DNA of 64,000 nucleotides from Microvirga sp. (lineage in GTDB: Bacteria > Pseudomonadota > Alphaproteobacteria > Rhizobiales > Beijerinckiaceae): assembly GCA_031181145.1 (NCBI GenBank), contig JAPSLB010000003.1:1-64000 (forward strand), written 5' to 3'. How positions within the stretch are numbered: the first letter of the stretch is position 1; each line of letters starts with the position of its first letter. The notes beneath the pieces were generated by a model. It was given only the letters and a program-made list of their open reading frames with translations. It did not search any database and was not told the DNA's origin. Below, one piece after another: positions 42,450-51,481 of this stretch. The position numbers were made by a program, and so were the translations under genes.

Positions 42450-43767
42450 GAATGGTCTCCTCCCGGCAGCTGGTCGTGACGTTTACCAGCGCTTGTTCAA
42501 CGCGGATCAGAACGGCTTTGCGATCGCTCGGGGCAAGGCGCGCTTCTTCGGCAGTCTCGGCCAGCCTGCCGAGATGCTGCGTAATGGCCTCTCTCATGAG
42601 CTGGGACCGAATGCTGGGGGCAAGCTGAGCCAGGACATCGGCCATCCGGATCAGCACGGCCGGAACGGCGCTACCGGCCTGCCGTATGGAATCGAATGCG
42701 GCATCGGTCAGCCCCTGCAGGTCCGAGCGCTGGGCGATCAGCCGAACCTCGCCGTCCTCATCCCGCCAGACCGCGGGTTCGGGCGAGCGCCGGAAAATCT
42801 CCTCCAACGCCGAGCCGAGCTGGTTGATCACGGCAATCGCCGTGAAAGTGTCGTTGATTCCTGGCGAAAGGGCCCGCAGGGCGATCTCGACCAGCTGCCG
42901 CATGCTGTATTCCAGGTCCTGCGCAGGGCTGCGCTCGCTGCCCACGACGAAGGCGCTTTGAACGGCTTTGACCGCGTCGGAGCCCAGCGGGCGCTCGGCA
43001 TGAACGATCACATGCTCGCCGTTCTTCAGCACGAAATGTCCCGCCCGCACCTTCACCTGCAGTCGCGCCTGCTCGCGGCAGGCGAGGTCGAAAAGTGCGT
43101 CATAGTCGATCACCTGGATATATCCCGTCCGCCCCAGGGAAACGGTACCGGAGCGTGTATCCACGACCGCGGGCGGGCCTTGCTCCGTCACGTATCCATC
43201 TTCCTTCAGGATGTCGCGAATGTTGCGATGCAGGTCGCCTGCCACCCGCGTGACGATGTTATCGGCAATGATCGAGCGGGCGATCTTGTGCAGATAGAAC
43301 AGCAGGGCAAACAGGCAGACGATGGTCAGGGCGCTGCCGATGGTGACCGCGATGTGAGGCACGCCCTCGGAGCCAAGAGTCTCGTTGAGGCTGCGCAGCA
43401 CGACCAGCACATACAGAATTGTGCCCAGGAACAGGCCGAGCACTGTCTGGATCTGCCGATCCGCCATGAAGATCGCGATGAGGCGCGGCCCAAGCTGGTT
43501 TGCCGCGAGGGTCAGGATGACGAATGTGACCGAGACGATGAGCGAGGTCATCGTCATCAACCCGGAGAGTAGGCTGGACAGGAGGCCCCGGGCCGTGCTC
43601 GCGTCCCCGCTGTAGAGCCACCAGTACTCGCCGTTCCAACTCTCCAGGAGGTCGGTCCCGGCTGTCAGAAGCCAGAAGGCAAGAGCCAGGGCAAGAGCGC
43701 TGATGAGCAAGGGGATGATCCAGAGTTGTCCCCGAAGGAGCGCGAAGGTGTTGCGGATCCGGCTCAT
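42439..43767 (-). CDS. DUF2254 family membrane protein
   Basis: A 442-residue protein with four membrane segments in the first 180 residues (LWIIPLLISALALALAFWLL, TMTSLIVSVTFVILTLAANQLGPRLI, VLGLFLGTILYVLVVL, AVTIGSALTIVCLFALLFYLHKIARSI) and a large soluble part with RSGYIQVIDYDALFDLA-like and ALRALSPGINDTFTAIAVINQLG. The conserved SPGINDPxTA-type motif and LGPRLI stretch identify DUF2254. No function is known. First gene of a two-gene set with the DUF421 gene. Confidence 0.88.
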   Translation of the reverse strand: MSRIRNTFALLRGQLWIIPLLISALALALAFWLLTAGTDLLESWNGEYWWLYSGDASTARGLLSSLLSGLMTMTSLIVSVTFVILTLAANQLGPRLIAIFMADRQIQTVLGLFLGTILYVLVVLRSLNETLGSEGVPHIAVTIGSALTIVCLFALLFYLHKIARSIIADNIVTRVAGDLHRNIRDILKEDGYVTEQGPPAVVDTRSGTVSLGRTGYIQVIDYDALFDLACREQARLQVKVRAGHFVLKNGEHVIVHAERPLGSDAVKAVQSAFVVGSERSPAQDLEYSMRQLVEIALRALSPGINDTFTAIAVINQLGSALEEIFRRSPEPAVWRDEDGEVRLIAQRSDLQGLTDAAFDSIRQAGSAVPAVLIRMADVLAQLAPSIRSQLMREAITQHLGRLAETAEEARLAPSDRKAVLIRVEQALVNVTTSCREETIHAL

Positions 43768-44399
43768 GAATCGCGGCCCGCCTTAGTCGAGCGTTCGCGC
43801 GGCACGATGAAGCGCGCCCCACGCGGTTCTGGGCAGCATGTGTTCCGGCTGCGGGCGTAGGCGGTGGCAATCAGAATGGAGAGGCATCGGATCGGCCCAG
43901 AGTAAAATGAGAATAATGGCCAACGTCTCCGCCAGGAAGAGGTTCTCCTGTCCGTCAGGCATTGGCCAAGGAGAACTTCGACAGCTTGGATACGGGAGCG
44001 CAGGACGGGTGTGATGATCCTCGCGTATCGGGTCGAGGGGGGACCGTCCGGTCATAGCAGCAGTGAAACTTCGCTCCCGGCAGGTCGGTGCCGAGGCCCT
44101 TGCTCTCACGGTGATCCGATGTTCCGGGCGGGCCCAGCCCGCACAACCATCTCCCTCTCCGTTGATGCGGCGGGTCTCTCGGGCCGTTGCTGTCGGATGG
44201 TTGAAAGAATGGAATGTCGCATTGATGACGGGGCGCGTCTTCGCAATGGCGAAAGGAAACCAAGCCGCGACGGTTGTTCGTCGCGGCTTGTGATGTGCTC
44301 GACGGATCAACCGAAGGAGTGTCCCCCCTCTCCGCCGTAGTAATATCGTGTCGATGGCGCCGGCCTGGACGCCAGGCGAGGGTCATATCGAGCGGGACA
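43768..44399. other. Gene-free stretch upstream of the DUF2254 gene
   Basis: About 630 bp. It contains the promoter for DUF2254-DUF421 and a strong terminator hairpin (44262-44289) for the ABC transporter operon that ends at 44400. No supported gene on either strand. Confidence 0.5.
44262..44289 (-). terminator. Intrinsic terminator of the ABC permease/ATPase operon
   Basis: AAGCCGCGACG, loop GTTGTT, CGTCGCGGCTT: a perfect 11-bp stem. On the minus strand it is followed by GGTTTCCTTTCG, a T-rich tract. It lies about 110 bp after the permease stop codon, matching termination of the 47.1-44.4 kb operon. Confidence 0.8.
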
Positions 44400-46052
44400 T
44401 CACAAAAGCGCACTCTCCTTCCGGCCGGACAGATGAAAGGCCGCATAAACGGCGATCACGGTCATCGCTAGGAGAATTGTCGAGAGAGCCGAGGCGGTGC
44501 CGTACTCGCCATCCATGACCGATAGATAGATGCGCACGGGCATGGTGATGGTGCTGCCTACATAGAGCACCAGAGACGACGAAAGCTCGTTCATGGCAGT
44601 GACGAAGCTCATGAGCGCACCGGCCATGATGCCGGGCAGGATCAGCGGCACCGTGACTTTCACGAAGGCTTTGCTCGGCGAATATCCGAGGCTCACCGCG
44701 GCGTCCTCCAGATTAGGGCCTACTTGCTTCAGCGCCGCTGCAACGGAGCGTGCCGAGTAGGGGAGCCGCCGGACGAAAACCGCCATGACGATGATGAGCC
44801 CCGTGCCGGTCAGCGCGAGCGGCGGTTCGTTGAAGCGGGTGATGAAGGCAATTCCCATGACGATGCCGGGTACGACATAGGGCACCATCAAAGTCGCATC
44901 CAGTGCTCCCGTGGCGATGCCCGGGCGCCGCGAAATCAGATAACCGATCAGGGTTCCGGTGATGACGATCGCCACCACCGCCGTGGAGGAGAAGATCAGG
45001 GTATTCCAGATCGGGTCCGAGACAGTCGAAATGACACGCTCGTAGCTCTGCAGGCTCACGCCGGGTTGGAACACGGGTCCGCTCGTCCGGCGGAACGAGA
45101 ACAGCACCACGATGATGGCCGGTAGGGCGCCGATGAGCACGATGGCATAGGCGAGGACGTGAAGGCCGACCGCCTTGAGGCCTCCAACCCGCTTGCGTTC
45201 CGGCTTCTTGATCAGGTTGCTGTGATAGACGTTCTTGCGCAGGACCCAGCGTTGCCCGAACACGATGACCATCGACAGGACGATAAGGGCGACGCTGAGC
45301 GCAGAGGCCATCCCGGGATTGCCGCCGACCTCGCTGCCATAGAGGTTGAAGGCCTCCGTCGCCAGCACGTTGAAATCTCGGCCGATGATCCGCGGAGTGC
45401 CGAAATCCGCGATCGACAGAACGAAGGTGAGGAGGGCGCTCGCAGAAATCGCCGGCAGGATCAGCGGGAACGTGACGGTGAAGAGGCGCTTTGTCGGGGA
45501 GACGCCGAGGCTTTCCGCCGCCTCTTCGACGGAGCGGTTGATCGAGGCGAGCGCTCCCGACGTGATCAGAAAGACGTGGGGAAAGAACTTGAAGGCGAAT
45601 ACGAGGATCACGCCGGCAGCGCCATAAAGCGGCGGAATGGAAATGCCGATCGCGTCGAGCCCCTTGCGCACGACGCCGCTTGCGCCGAACAGCACGATCC
45701 ACGCATAAGCTCCGATGAAGGGTGGGGACACCAGAGCCACCACAGCGAGAGTTTGAATCAGCGCGCGGCCAAAAATGTGGAACCGTGTCGTCACGAAGGC
45801 GAGGGTGACGCCCAGAATGAGGGCACCGCTCATACCCCCGAACCCGGCGAGAAGAGTGTTCCCGATCGCCCGTTGATAGGCCTTGACGGTCGCGATCTGA
45901 AAATAGTGGACGAGGGAGAACGCTCCCGTGTCGTTATCGAGCAGGCTGGCGTGCAGGACCGACGAAAGCGGCCAGATCAGAAGGGCAATGAGGATGACCC
46001 AGGCCGCGATGAGCACGAAGGTCCAGATATCGAAGCGAACCCGCCTTTTCAT
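44400..46052 (-). CDS. ABC transporter permease, two fused permease halves (FbpB/PhnUV-like)
   Basis: A 550-residue inner-membrane protein with about 12 membrane segments arranged as two BPD-type permease halves. Each carries a coupling loop: EEAAESLGVSPTKRLFTVTFPLILPAIS in the first half and EDAAVSLGYSPSKAFVKVTVPLILPGIMAG in the second (parts quoted). This two-in-one layout is typical for FbpB (ferric iron), AfuB (hexose phosphate) and 2-aminoethylphosphonate permeases. Its start overlaps the ATPase stop by 4 bp. The binding protein is on the opposite strand, divergently placed. Confidence 0.9.
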   Translation of the reverse strand: MKRRVRFDIWTFVLIAAWVILIALLIWPLSSVLHASLLDNDTGAFSLVHYFQIATVKAYQRAIGNTLLAGFGGMSGALILGVTLAFVTTRFHIFGRALIQTLAVVALVSPPFIGAYAWIVLFGASGVVRKGLDAIGISIPPLYGAAGVILVFAFKFFPHVFLITSGALASINRSVEEAAESLGVSPTKRLFTVTFPLILPAISASALLTFVLSIADFGTPRIIGRDFNVLATEAFNLYGSEVGGNPGMASALSVALIVLSMVIVFGQRWVLRKNVYHSNLIKKPERKRVGGLKAVGLHVLAYAIVLIGALPAIIVVLFSFRRTSGPVFQPGVSLQSYERVISTVSDPIWNTLIFSSTAVVAIVITGTLIGYLISRRPGIATGALDATLMVPYVVPGIVMGIAFITRFNEPPLALTGTGLIIVMAVFVRRLPYSARSVAAALKQVGPNLEDAAVSLGYSPSKAFVKVTVPLILPGIMAGALMSFVTAMNELSSSLVLYVGSTITMPVRIYLSVMDGEYGTASALSTILLAMTVIAVYAAFHLSGRKESALL

Positions 46053-47125
46053 CGCGCCTGCCCCGCATCGAGCACGTCGCCGTTGAGGCGGAAGAGGGCG
46101 ATTTTCTGGAGCGGAAGACGCACCTCGACCGGTCGGCCCTCCATCTCGATGAAGTCCTGAGCGGGATCCGCCACCTGGGCCACGATTTCGCCGGCCTCGG
46201 TCCTGAGGGTGTAATGGGCTTCACGGCCCAGGAAGGTGACTTTGAGCACCTCGCCTTTGAGGGCGATCGTCCCGCCATGGGGCGAGGTGGAGGCGAGTTC
46301 CACGTTCTCCGGACGAATGGCCAGCTCGACAGGGCCCGACGCATCGACCGGAAAGTCGATGGACTGGCTGCCGACGCGGAGGCGCCCGCCTTCGAGTTGT
46401 CCCGGCAGGAAGTTCATGGTTCCGACGAAAGACGCCGCGAACCTCCGCAGGGGCTTGCGGTAGATCTCGAAGGGCGTTCCGATCTGCTCGACATTGCCCT
46501 TGTTCATCACGCAGATGCGGTCGGAGACCGCAAGGGCCTCTTCCTGATCGTGCGTGACATAGATGGTCGTGATGCCCAGCCGCCGCTGGATGTCGCGGAT
46601 ATCCTCGCGCAATTCGATGCGCAGCTTCGCGTCCAAATTCGACAGCGGCTCGTCCATGAGGAGAAGGGTCGGCCGGATAGCCATGGCGCGCGCAAGGCCG
46701 ATACGCTGCTGCTGGCCGCCCGACATCTCGCCGGGAAGGCGATCCTGATAGCCGTCGAGGCGCACCATCTTGAGGCTCTCGTTCACCCGCGCCTCGATTT
46801 CACCTTTCGGAAGAGAGCGCGCTTTGAGCCCGAATGCCACGTTGTCGGCGACCGAAAGGTGCGGGAAGATGGCGTAATCCTGGAACACCATGCCGATGTC
46901 ACGCTTGTGAGCGGGCTTGTGGTCGATGCGCTCGCCTTTGACGATGATTTCGCCCCGGTCCTGGTGCTGGAATCCGGCGATCGTCCGCAGGAGGGTGGTC
47001 TTTCCACAGCCGCTGGGGCCGAGCAGGGTGAAGAACTCACCCGATGCGATATCGAGATTGATGCTTTCCAGGACCCGGACGTCCTTATAGCTCTTGGCCA
47101 GCCCCTGGATCTTCAAATCGGCCAC
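46049..47125 (-). CDS. ABC transporter ATPase (FbpC/PotA-like) with C-terminal TOBE domain
   Basis: A 358-residue ATPase: Walker A GPSGCGKTT, Q-loop MVFQDYAIFPHLSV, signature MSGGQQQRIGLARAMAIRP, Walker B LLLMDEPLSNLDAKL and switch VTHDQEEAL at about residues 30-210, then a TOBE-type regulatory region with AIRPENVELAS and LKGEVLKVTFLGREAHYTLR. This is the architecture of FbpC/PotA/PhnT ATPases. It lies upstream of the permease and is divergent from the binding-protein gene, with 111 bp between them for both promoters. Confidence 0.93.
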   Translation of the reverse strand: MADLKIQGLAKSYKDVRVLESINLDIASGEFFTLLGPSGCGKTTLLRTIAGFQHQDRGEIIVKGERIDHKPAHKRDIGMVFQDYAIFPHLSVADNVAFGLKARSLPKGEIEARVNESLKMVRLDGYQDRLPGEMSGGQQQRIGLARAMAIRPTLLLMDEPLSNLDAKLRIELREDIRDIQRRLGITTIYVTHDQEEALAVSDRICVMNKGNVEQIGTPFEIYRKPLRRFAASFVGTMNFLPGQLEGGRLRVGSQSIDFPVDASGPVELAIRPENVELASTSPHGGTIALKGEVLKVTFLGREAHYTLRTEAGEIVAQVADPAQDFIEMEGRPVEVRLPLQKIALFRLNGDVLDAGQAR

Positions 47126-47236
47126 AACTGGCTCCTTATTGGTTTATCCACGCCTCTAAACGGCCCCGACTTTACAAAAGTTACGCCCTTCAGCAACATC
47201 AAGTTACCTGGCTAATTAAATCCATGAGGGGATTAC

Positions 47237-48208
47237 ATGTTGAAAGTCGGACTGACGGCGGGCGTACTGCTCGCATCTCTCACCGCTGCGGCCATGGCTC
47301 AGGACAAGACCGTTGTGGTCTATACCGCCCATAAGGCATCCATCGTCGATGCGCTCGTGCCGAAGTTCGAGAAGGAGACCGGCATCAAGGTCGATGTCGT
47401 GAAGGCGGGTTCGGGGGATATCATCAAGCGCGTCAAGGCGGAGTCCGCTGCGCCGAAAGCCGATGTGATCTGGAGCATCGGCGGCGAGCAGCTCGAGGAC
47501 AACAAGGATCTGCTGGCTGTCTATAAGCCGAAGGAGGACGATGCCCTTCTGCCGAACTACAAGGTCAGCCCGGAATGGATCCCCTATACGGGCATCCTCT
47601 TGGTCATGGCGGTCAACAACAAGGAATTGAAGCCGGAGGAATATCCCAAGACCTGGGCCGAGCTCGGCGATCCCAAGTGGAAGGGCAAGATCTCGTCCGC
47701 CCGTGCCGATAACTCCGGCTCCAGCTTCCAGCAGCTTGCGACCGTGCTGATCGGCCATGGCGACAAGGGCTGGGACGTCTACAATAAGATTCTCGCCAAC
47801 ATCAATCTCTCGGACTCGTCGGGAGCTGTTTCGCGCTACGTCAACGATGGCGAGGCGCTCGTGGGCCTGACCCTCGAGGACAATGCTCTCGACTACGTCA
47901 AGGGAGGCGGGAACGTCGTGATCGTCTATCCCGAGGACGGGTCTTCCACCGTCGCCGACGGCGTCGCTCTGGTGAAGGGCGCTCCGCATGCGGAGAACGG
48001 CAAGGCGTTCATCGACTGGCTTCTCTCGAAGCCCGTGCAGGAACAGCTCGTCTCCGAGATCGGACGCCGTTCGGTTCGCAAGGACGTGACCGGCTCGGGA
48101 CTGAAGCCCATCAGCGAGGTCAAGCTCGTTGACTACGACATCAAGAAGGTGGCACAGAACCGCAACGAGTGGGTCGCCAAGTGGAAGACGGCTCTGCAGA
48201 ATCGTTGA
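47237..48208 (+). CDS. ABC transporter substrate-binding protein (FbpA/AfuA/2-AEP-binding family)
   Basis: A 323-residue periplasmic protein. Signal peptide MLKVGLTAGVLLASLTAAAMA, then DKTVVVYTAHKASIVDALVPKFEKETGIKVDVV (part), VKAGSGDIIKRVKAE, ADVIWSIGG, and TWAELGDPKWKGKI, a family hallmark. The paired tyrosines that hold iron in FbpA are not obvious in the C-terminal half, and the pocket segment DNSGSSFQQ is rich in small polar residues, so phosphonate or phosphate-ester ligands are as likely as Fe3+. It is divergent from its ATPase-permease operon and is followed by the PP2C-like gene at 30 bp. Confidence 0.9.
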   Translation: MLKVGLTAGVLLASLTAAAMAQDKTVVVYTAHKASIVDALVPKFEKETGIKVDVVKAGSGDIIKRVKAESAAPKADVIWSIGGEQLEDNKDLLAVYKPKEDDALLPNYKVSPEWIPYTGILLVMAVNNKELKPEEYPKTWAELGDPKWKGKISSARADNSGSSFQQLATVLIGHGDKGWDVYNKILANINLSDSSGAVSRYVNDGEALVGLTLEDNALDYVKGGGNVVIVYPEDGSSTVADGVALVKGAPHAENGKAFIDWLLSKPVQEQLVSEIGRRSVRKDVTGSGLKPISEVKLVDYDIKKVAQNRNEWVAKWKTALQNR

Positions 48209-48238
48209 GCCGCAACCATTTGAGGTTACTGATCTGAC

Positions 48239-49231
48239 ATGCTGATCGAAGCATTCTCCGAGGCGAAGAACCCGTCCTCGCCTCAGACGAACGAGGACCA
48301 GCTCGTGATCCTGCCGGGCCGCGCCTATGCGGTCATCGACGGGGTCACGGATCGCCTTGGGACTCGCTACGGTGGAATGCTCTCGGGTCAGTATGCGGCA
48401 ATGACCGTCAAGCGTGCGCTCGAACATATGCTGAGCGCACCCGATGCATGCATGGACGGTGTTTCCATCGTCCGCGCGCTGACGGCCGAAATTGCCGCTG
48501 CCTACGAGGCGCATGGGATGGCCGAGAGGGTCCGGAACGATTGGAACCTTCGCATCTCGGCCGCGCTCGCCCTGGTGCTCGTTCAGGCAGAAACGGTGGA
48601 TGTTGTCCTTGTCGGCGACAGCGGCGTGCGCATCAACGGCGAGATCGTTCTGCGCATGGAGAAGGATCTCGACCTGATCACGTCCGTTCTGCGCCGTCAG
48701 GCTTGGCCCGTAATCGGGCGCAGGACATCGGATCCCGAGAAGCAGGAGCAGATTTCGCGCCGCGTCACATGGCACGGCACGCGTCAGCCCCTCGACGAGG
48801 TCGCCGATACGCTCGATGCGGACGATATGGCTCTTATCGAGAGCCGCGCCATTGCGGCCAATCTTGAGACATTGCCCCATGTGTCTCGGGCCGACATCGA
48901 GAACCTGGTGCGGGGTGGCATCGTCAATGCGCAAGGGGGATACCAGAACAACCCCTCCCTGCAACTCGGCTATCCTTGCATCGACGGTTTCGAGGTGCCG
49001 CAGCACATGATCACGATCGAGCGCTTCCCACGTTCCGAGGTCGAGACGGTCGAGATCTACTCGGATGGCTATTTCAAACCGGGGGACGGGTTCGGTGTGG
49101 CGTCATGGGAGCAGGCTTTCGCGGAGGCCGAGCGTGAGGATCCCGCGAAGGTCCTGCTTTATCCGTCCCCGAAAGGATCCACGGCTTCTCTCTGGGCGGA
49201 TGATAGAACCTATCTCGCTGTGAGATTCTGA
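48239..49231 (+). CDS. PP2C-like protein phosphatase
   Basis: A 330-residue protein resembling metal-dependent PP2C phosphatases. It begins LIEAFSEAKNPSSPQTNEDQLVI, where the Glu-Asp pair is the first metal ligand position, then AYAVIDGVTDRLG (the DG motif), later VDVVLVGDSGVRING (GDS/GDSR position), and TVEIYSDGYFKPGDGFGV near the end (DG). The spacing fits the PPM fold, but the helices between are longer than usual. It starts 30 bp after the binding-protein gene on the same strand, an unusual partner for an ABC binding protein. The substrate is unknown; it may dephosphorylate a protein or a small phosphorylated ligand. Confidence 0.72.
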   Translation: MLIEAFSEAKNPSSPQTNEDQLVILPGRAYAVIDGVTDRLGTRYGGMLSGQYAAMTVKRALEHMLSAPDACMDGVSIVRALTAEIAAAYEAHGMAERVRNDWNLRISAALALVLVQAETVDVVLVGDSGVRINGEIVLRMEKDLDLITSVLRRQAWPVIGRRTSDPEKQEQISRRVTWHGTRQPLDEVADTLDADDMALIESRAIAANLETLPHVSRADIENLVRGGIVNAQGGYQNNPSLQLGYPCIDGFEVPQHMITIERFPRSEVETVEIYSDGYFKPGDGFGVASWEQAFAEAEREDPAKVLLYPSPKGSTASLWADDRTYLAVRF

Positions 49232-49492
49232 AGTCCCTGACATGTATCTCCGGGGAGGACGGCGGCCAAGTCCCGGTTTTTGCACTTTCCGGGCTTGCCT
49301 GGATGCCATGGGAGGTGCTTCATTTCACGCCCTTGGAATGGTGCCGGGTTCATCAGCAAAAGGATCATGCATTCTCAGCCGCATCCCGGTGAAGTGTGGC
49401 GAAGTTCAGGTTGGCTCGTCCCAGATTTCGCCCTATTTGGACGCAAAGTCTTGGGATGCGGCAAAGGTTCATTTCGATAATCTGTAGTTAGG

Positions 49493-51481
49493 GTGATCGT
49501 GGCTCAATCGGTATGGTCGGGAACCAGGAAATATTCCGCTCTGGTGCTCCTCGCGGGACTCGCGTCCGGTGGGCTGTCGATCCCGCCTGCGATTGCATTT
49601 AACTTCTTCGGCCTCTTCGGCGGCGGCGACGAGGCGCCTCCGCCGCCGAATGTGCAAACCCTACCTTATAACCTCGACTTCAAGGTCGTCGGCGAGGACA
49701 AGGACCTCGTTCAGATCCTGAAGGACGCCTCGACCCTTCAGAGCCTGAAGGGTGATCCGCCTCCCGACGCGGAGTCTCTCGTGCGCCGTGCCGAGGCGGA
49801 TCTGACACGCCTGAACGACGCGCTCTGGGGTGCGGGGTATTACAATGCGCGGATCGCGATCAGTGTCGCGGGCGTGCCTCTGTCGCTCCTATCCCCACGC
49901 CCCGAGGCCGCCATTCGCGCCGCCACCGTGTATCGTTCTCAGGCGTTGGTGCCGATTCAGGTCACCGTCGATCCCGGCCCGCAATTCGTCTTGCGGAATA
50001 TCGCCGTTCTGGATGCAAGGACCGGACGCCCGTTCATGCCGGACGCTCTGCCGCCGCGTGTCGTCAAGATCGAGCCCGGAGATCCGGCCCGCGCAGCGGA
50101 CATCGTGGCGGCCCAGACACGGATCGTCGATCACTTCCGGGCCCAGTCGCGTCCTTTCGCGAAGGTGACCGGGCAGAACCCTGTCGTCACTCATCCGGCG
50201 CAGGTCATGGACATCAGCCTGACGGTGGATCCCGGGCCACAGGCAGGCATCGGAGGAATTGCGATCCGCGGTGCGGAGAACGTGGACCCGGCGGTGGTGC
50301 GCTCTTTCATCTATACCGAACCGGGCGATCCCTACTCGCCGGCAGCCCTCGCCTCGATGCGCAAGTCGATCCTGAACATCGAAGCGCTGTCGTCCGTGCG
50401 TATCCGCGAAGGGGAGACGCTCGACGCCTATGGCAATCTTCCTCTCTTCGTCGAGCTCACGGAGCGCCCGCCTCGCGTCGTCGGCGCCTCGGTGCAGTAT
50501 TCCACCACCGACGGTCCCGCGCTTCGGGCCTATTGGGCGCACCGCAACCTGTTCGGAGGGGCCGAGCGGCTGAGGCTCGAGGGCAGCCTCTTCTATCTCA
50601 CCGAAAACGGCGGCCGTCCCGAAAATGACGATAATTTCGATTGGGACGATCTGGGGGGACGCTTCCGGGCAACCTTCCTCAAGCCCGCTCTCTGGGGCAC
50701 ACGCAACGATTTCCTGGCCGAAGCCCTTGTGGAGCGGGATCGCACGGAGGGCTATACGAGCCGCCTAGTCAACGGGACGGCGGGCATTCGCCATCGCTTT
50801 AGCGAGAAGTTCTCGATCCAGGGCGGGATCGAGTACGAGAAGGGACAAGCCTCGGACATCCTCGGGCAGGTGGACTACACCCTCGTAGGCCTGCCGCTGT
50901 CCGTCACATACGATTCCACCGACAACACCCTCAACCCCACGCAGGGCATGAAGCTGCTCGCATCGGTGACGCCTTATCCGGATTTCCTCGGCTCCTCGGT
51001 TCCCATGACCATCGCGCGGGGAACGGCTTCGGCCTATTGGTCCATCGACGAGGAGTCCCGCTACGTGCTCGCCGGCCGTCTCGGCCTCGGTTCCATCCTA
51101 GGGCCGGACCTTGAGGAGATTCCGGCGAACCGCCGCTTCTTCGCGGGTGGCGGCGGATCGGTGCGAGGCTTCGGCTATCGCACCTTGAGCCCGACTTTCC
51201 TAGGCGAGCCCATCGGTGGGCGTAGCCTGCTCGAAGCCTCGGTGGAGGCGCGGATCAAGGTTACCGACACCATCGGCATCGTCCCCTTCGTGGATGCGGG
51301 AACAGCCTTCGAATCGAGCTATCCCGATTTTGACGAGTCCATTCGGGTCTCGGCGGGGTTGGGCCTGCGCTATTACACGGCCATCGGCCCGATCCGCCTG
51401 GACGTTGCGACTCCTCTTCGTCGCGAAAGAGGGGATGATCGCTCCATCGCGATTTACGTCGGCATTGGACAGGCGTTCTGA
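49493..51481 (+). CDS. tamA: Outer-membrane translocation protein TamA (Omp85 family)
   Basis: A 662-residue outer-membrane protein. An N-terminal signal region (VLLAGLASGGLSIPPAIA) is followed by POTRA domains at about 55-330 (DFKVVGEDKDLVQILKDAS, VTVDPGPQFVLRNIAVLD, DPGPQAGIGGIAIRGAENVDPAVVRSFIYTEPGDPYSPAAL in parts) and a C-terminal beta barrel of about 320 residues. The barrel has GGGSVRGFGYRTLSP with the VRGF lid-lock motif and ends AIYVGIGQAF with an aromatic C-terminus, as barrel proteins do. A GTG start at 49493 is used. It overlaps tamB by 1 bp (TGATG). Acts with TamB in envelope biogenesis, including lipid transport and autotransporter insertion. Confidence 0.92.
   Translation: MIVAQSVWSGTRKYSALVLLAGLASGGLSIPPAIAFNFFGLFGGGDEAPPPPNVQTLPYNLDFKVVGEDKDLVQILKDASTLQSLKGDPPPDAESLVRRAEADLTRLNDALWGAGYYNARIAISVAGVPLSLLSPRPEAAIRAATVYRSQALVPIQVTVDPGPQFVLRNIAVLDARTGRPFMPDALPPRVVKIEPGDPARAADIVAAQTRIVDHFRAQSRPFAKVTGQNPVVTHPAQVMDISLTVDPGPQAGIGGIAIRGAENVDPAVVRSFIYTEPGDPYSPAALASMRKSILNIEALSSVRIREGETLDAYGNLPLFVELTERPPRVVGASVQYSTTDGPALRAYWAHRNLFGGAERLRLEGSLFYLTENGGRPENDDNFDWDDLGGRFRATFLKPALWGTRNDFLAEALVERDRTEGYTSRLVNGTAGIRHRFSEKFSIQGGIEYEKGQASDILGQVDYTLVGLPLSVTYDSTDNTLNPTQGMKLLASVTPYPDFLGSSVPMTIARGTASAYWSIDEESRYVLAGRLGLGSILGPDLEEIPANRRFFAGGGGSVRGFGYRTLSPTFLGEPIGGRSLLEASVEARIKVTDTIGIVPFVDAGTAFESSYPDFDESIRVSAGLGLRYYTAIGPIRLDVATPLRRERGDDRSIAIYVGIGQAF

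Noticed and set aside
43783-44310. Minus-strand frame ahead of DUF2254 with a short hydrophobic stretch
   Set aside because: It would cover the terminator hairpin and promoter region, and only one short segment is hydrophobic; no family match.
47216-49006. 596-codon minus-strand frame opposite the binding-protein and PP2C-like genes
   Set aside because: Crosses two real genes on the other strand and has no recognisable domain.
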